Positions 63,951-64,000 of a stretch of 64,000 bases of DNA are shown here, piece after piece. Under the pieces are notes generated by a model. It was not told where the DNA came from. It saw only the letters and a program-made list of their open reading frames with translations, and made no database searches. Source of the DNA: Centropus unirufus. Lineage: Eukaryota; Chordata; Aves; Cuculiformes; Centropidae. A program made the translations under genes and the position numbers. How positions within the stretch are numbered: the stretch's first letter is position 1; the number at the start of each line of letters is the position of its first letter. The DNA lies in contig VYZI01000021.1 of assembly GCA_013397695.1 (NCBI GenBank), positions 4,820,125 through 4,884,124 on the forward strand, in the 5' to 3' direction.

Positions 63951-64000
63951 CTGCAGCAACTCCAGACCCAGCCCCTCCCGCCCCCGCACAGACCCGACCC
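63480..64000. promoter_or_regulatory. GC-rich, CpG-containing promoter-like region
   Basis: The last 500 bp are clearly richer in G+C and CpG than the rest of the window. They include a GC-box-type CCCGCCCCC at 63977-63985. In other vertebrates LINS1 and ASB7 are transcribed divergently from here, so this may be the LINS1 half of a shared CpG-island promoter. No TATA box was identified. Confidence 0.55.
63951..64000 (-). other. LINS1: Possible non-coding leader exon of LINS1
   Basis: On the minus strand GTTGCTGCAG|GTACAAAAG is a good donor inside the GC-rich right edge, where the LINS1 transcript is expected to start. The exon would extend to or past the end of the window. Support is only the donor and the position. 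Confidence 0.35.

Noticed and set aside
1..64000. tRNA, rRNA, CRISPR, prokaryotic operon, provirus or DNA transposon
   Set aside because: I found no cloverleaf, spaced repeat array, retroviral gene order with paired LTRs, or transposase. The window is ordinary gene-containing vertebrate DNA.

Overview
This is a piece of a vertebrate nuclear genome, almost certainly from a bird. Three things point there: split genes with ordinary GT-AG introns, long gene-poor introns, and several 3'-truncated CR1 LINEs of the avian type. One short run of N (47007-47112) marks an assembly gap. I do not see enough to name the species.

Only two protein-coding genes can be supported, and both lie on the minus strand. 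From right to left, LINS1 (Lines homologue 1) has six coding exons between 60574 and 52570, with its promoter end at or beyond the GC-rich right edge. After an interval of about 18 kb comes CERS3 (ceramide synthase 3), with ten coding exons between 34464 and 5675. I joined all 16 coding exons by reading acceptor, donor and codon phase. Every junction is in phase, giving predicted proteins of 767 aa (LINS1) and 381 aa (CERS3), close to the human lengths as I remember them (about 757 and 383 aa). The order and orientation match the human 15q26.3 block ADAMTS17-CERS3-LINS1-ASB7, which supports naming the ceramide synthase CERS3 rather than another paralogue.

Layout: 1-5674, CERS3 3' UTR and downstream flank, with one CR1; 5675-34464, CERS3 including a 15.5-kb last intron that holds two CR1 copies; 34466-52151, flank and intergenic DNA with two CR1 loci (one a composite of two opposed 3' ends), an AT-rich tract and the N gap, and probably the unplaced 5' UTR exon(s) of CERS3; 52152-60707, LINS1; 60708-64000, LINS1 5' intron and a GC-rich promoter-like end.

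The two genes are neighbours but not functionally linked: CERS3 is an ER membrane enzyme making very-long-chain ceramides, and LINS1 is a poorly characterised homologue of Drosophila lines. I found no RNA gene, CRISPR array, provirus or new multi-gene system. The most interesting sequence-level points are a GC-AG intron inside the CERS3 catalytic domain, a distant last exon coding only the acidic CERS3 tail, a small upstream ORF before LINS1, and the composite CR1.
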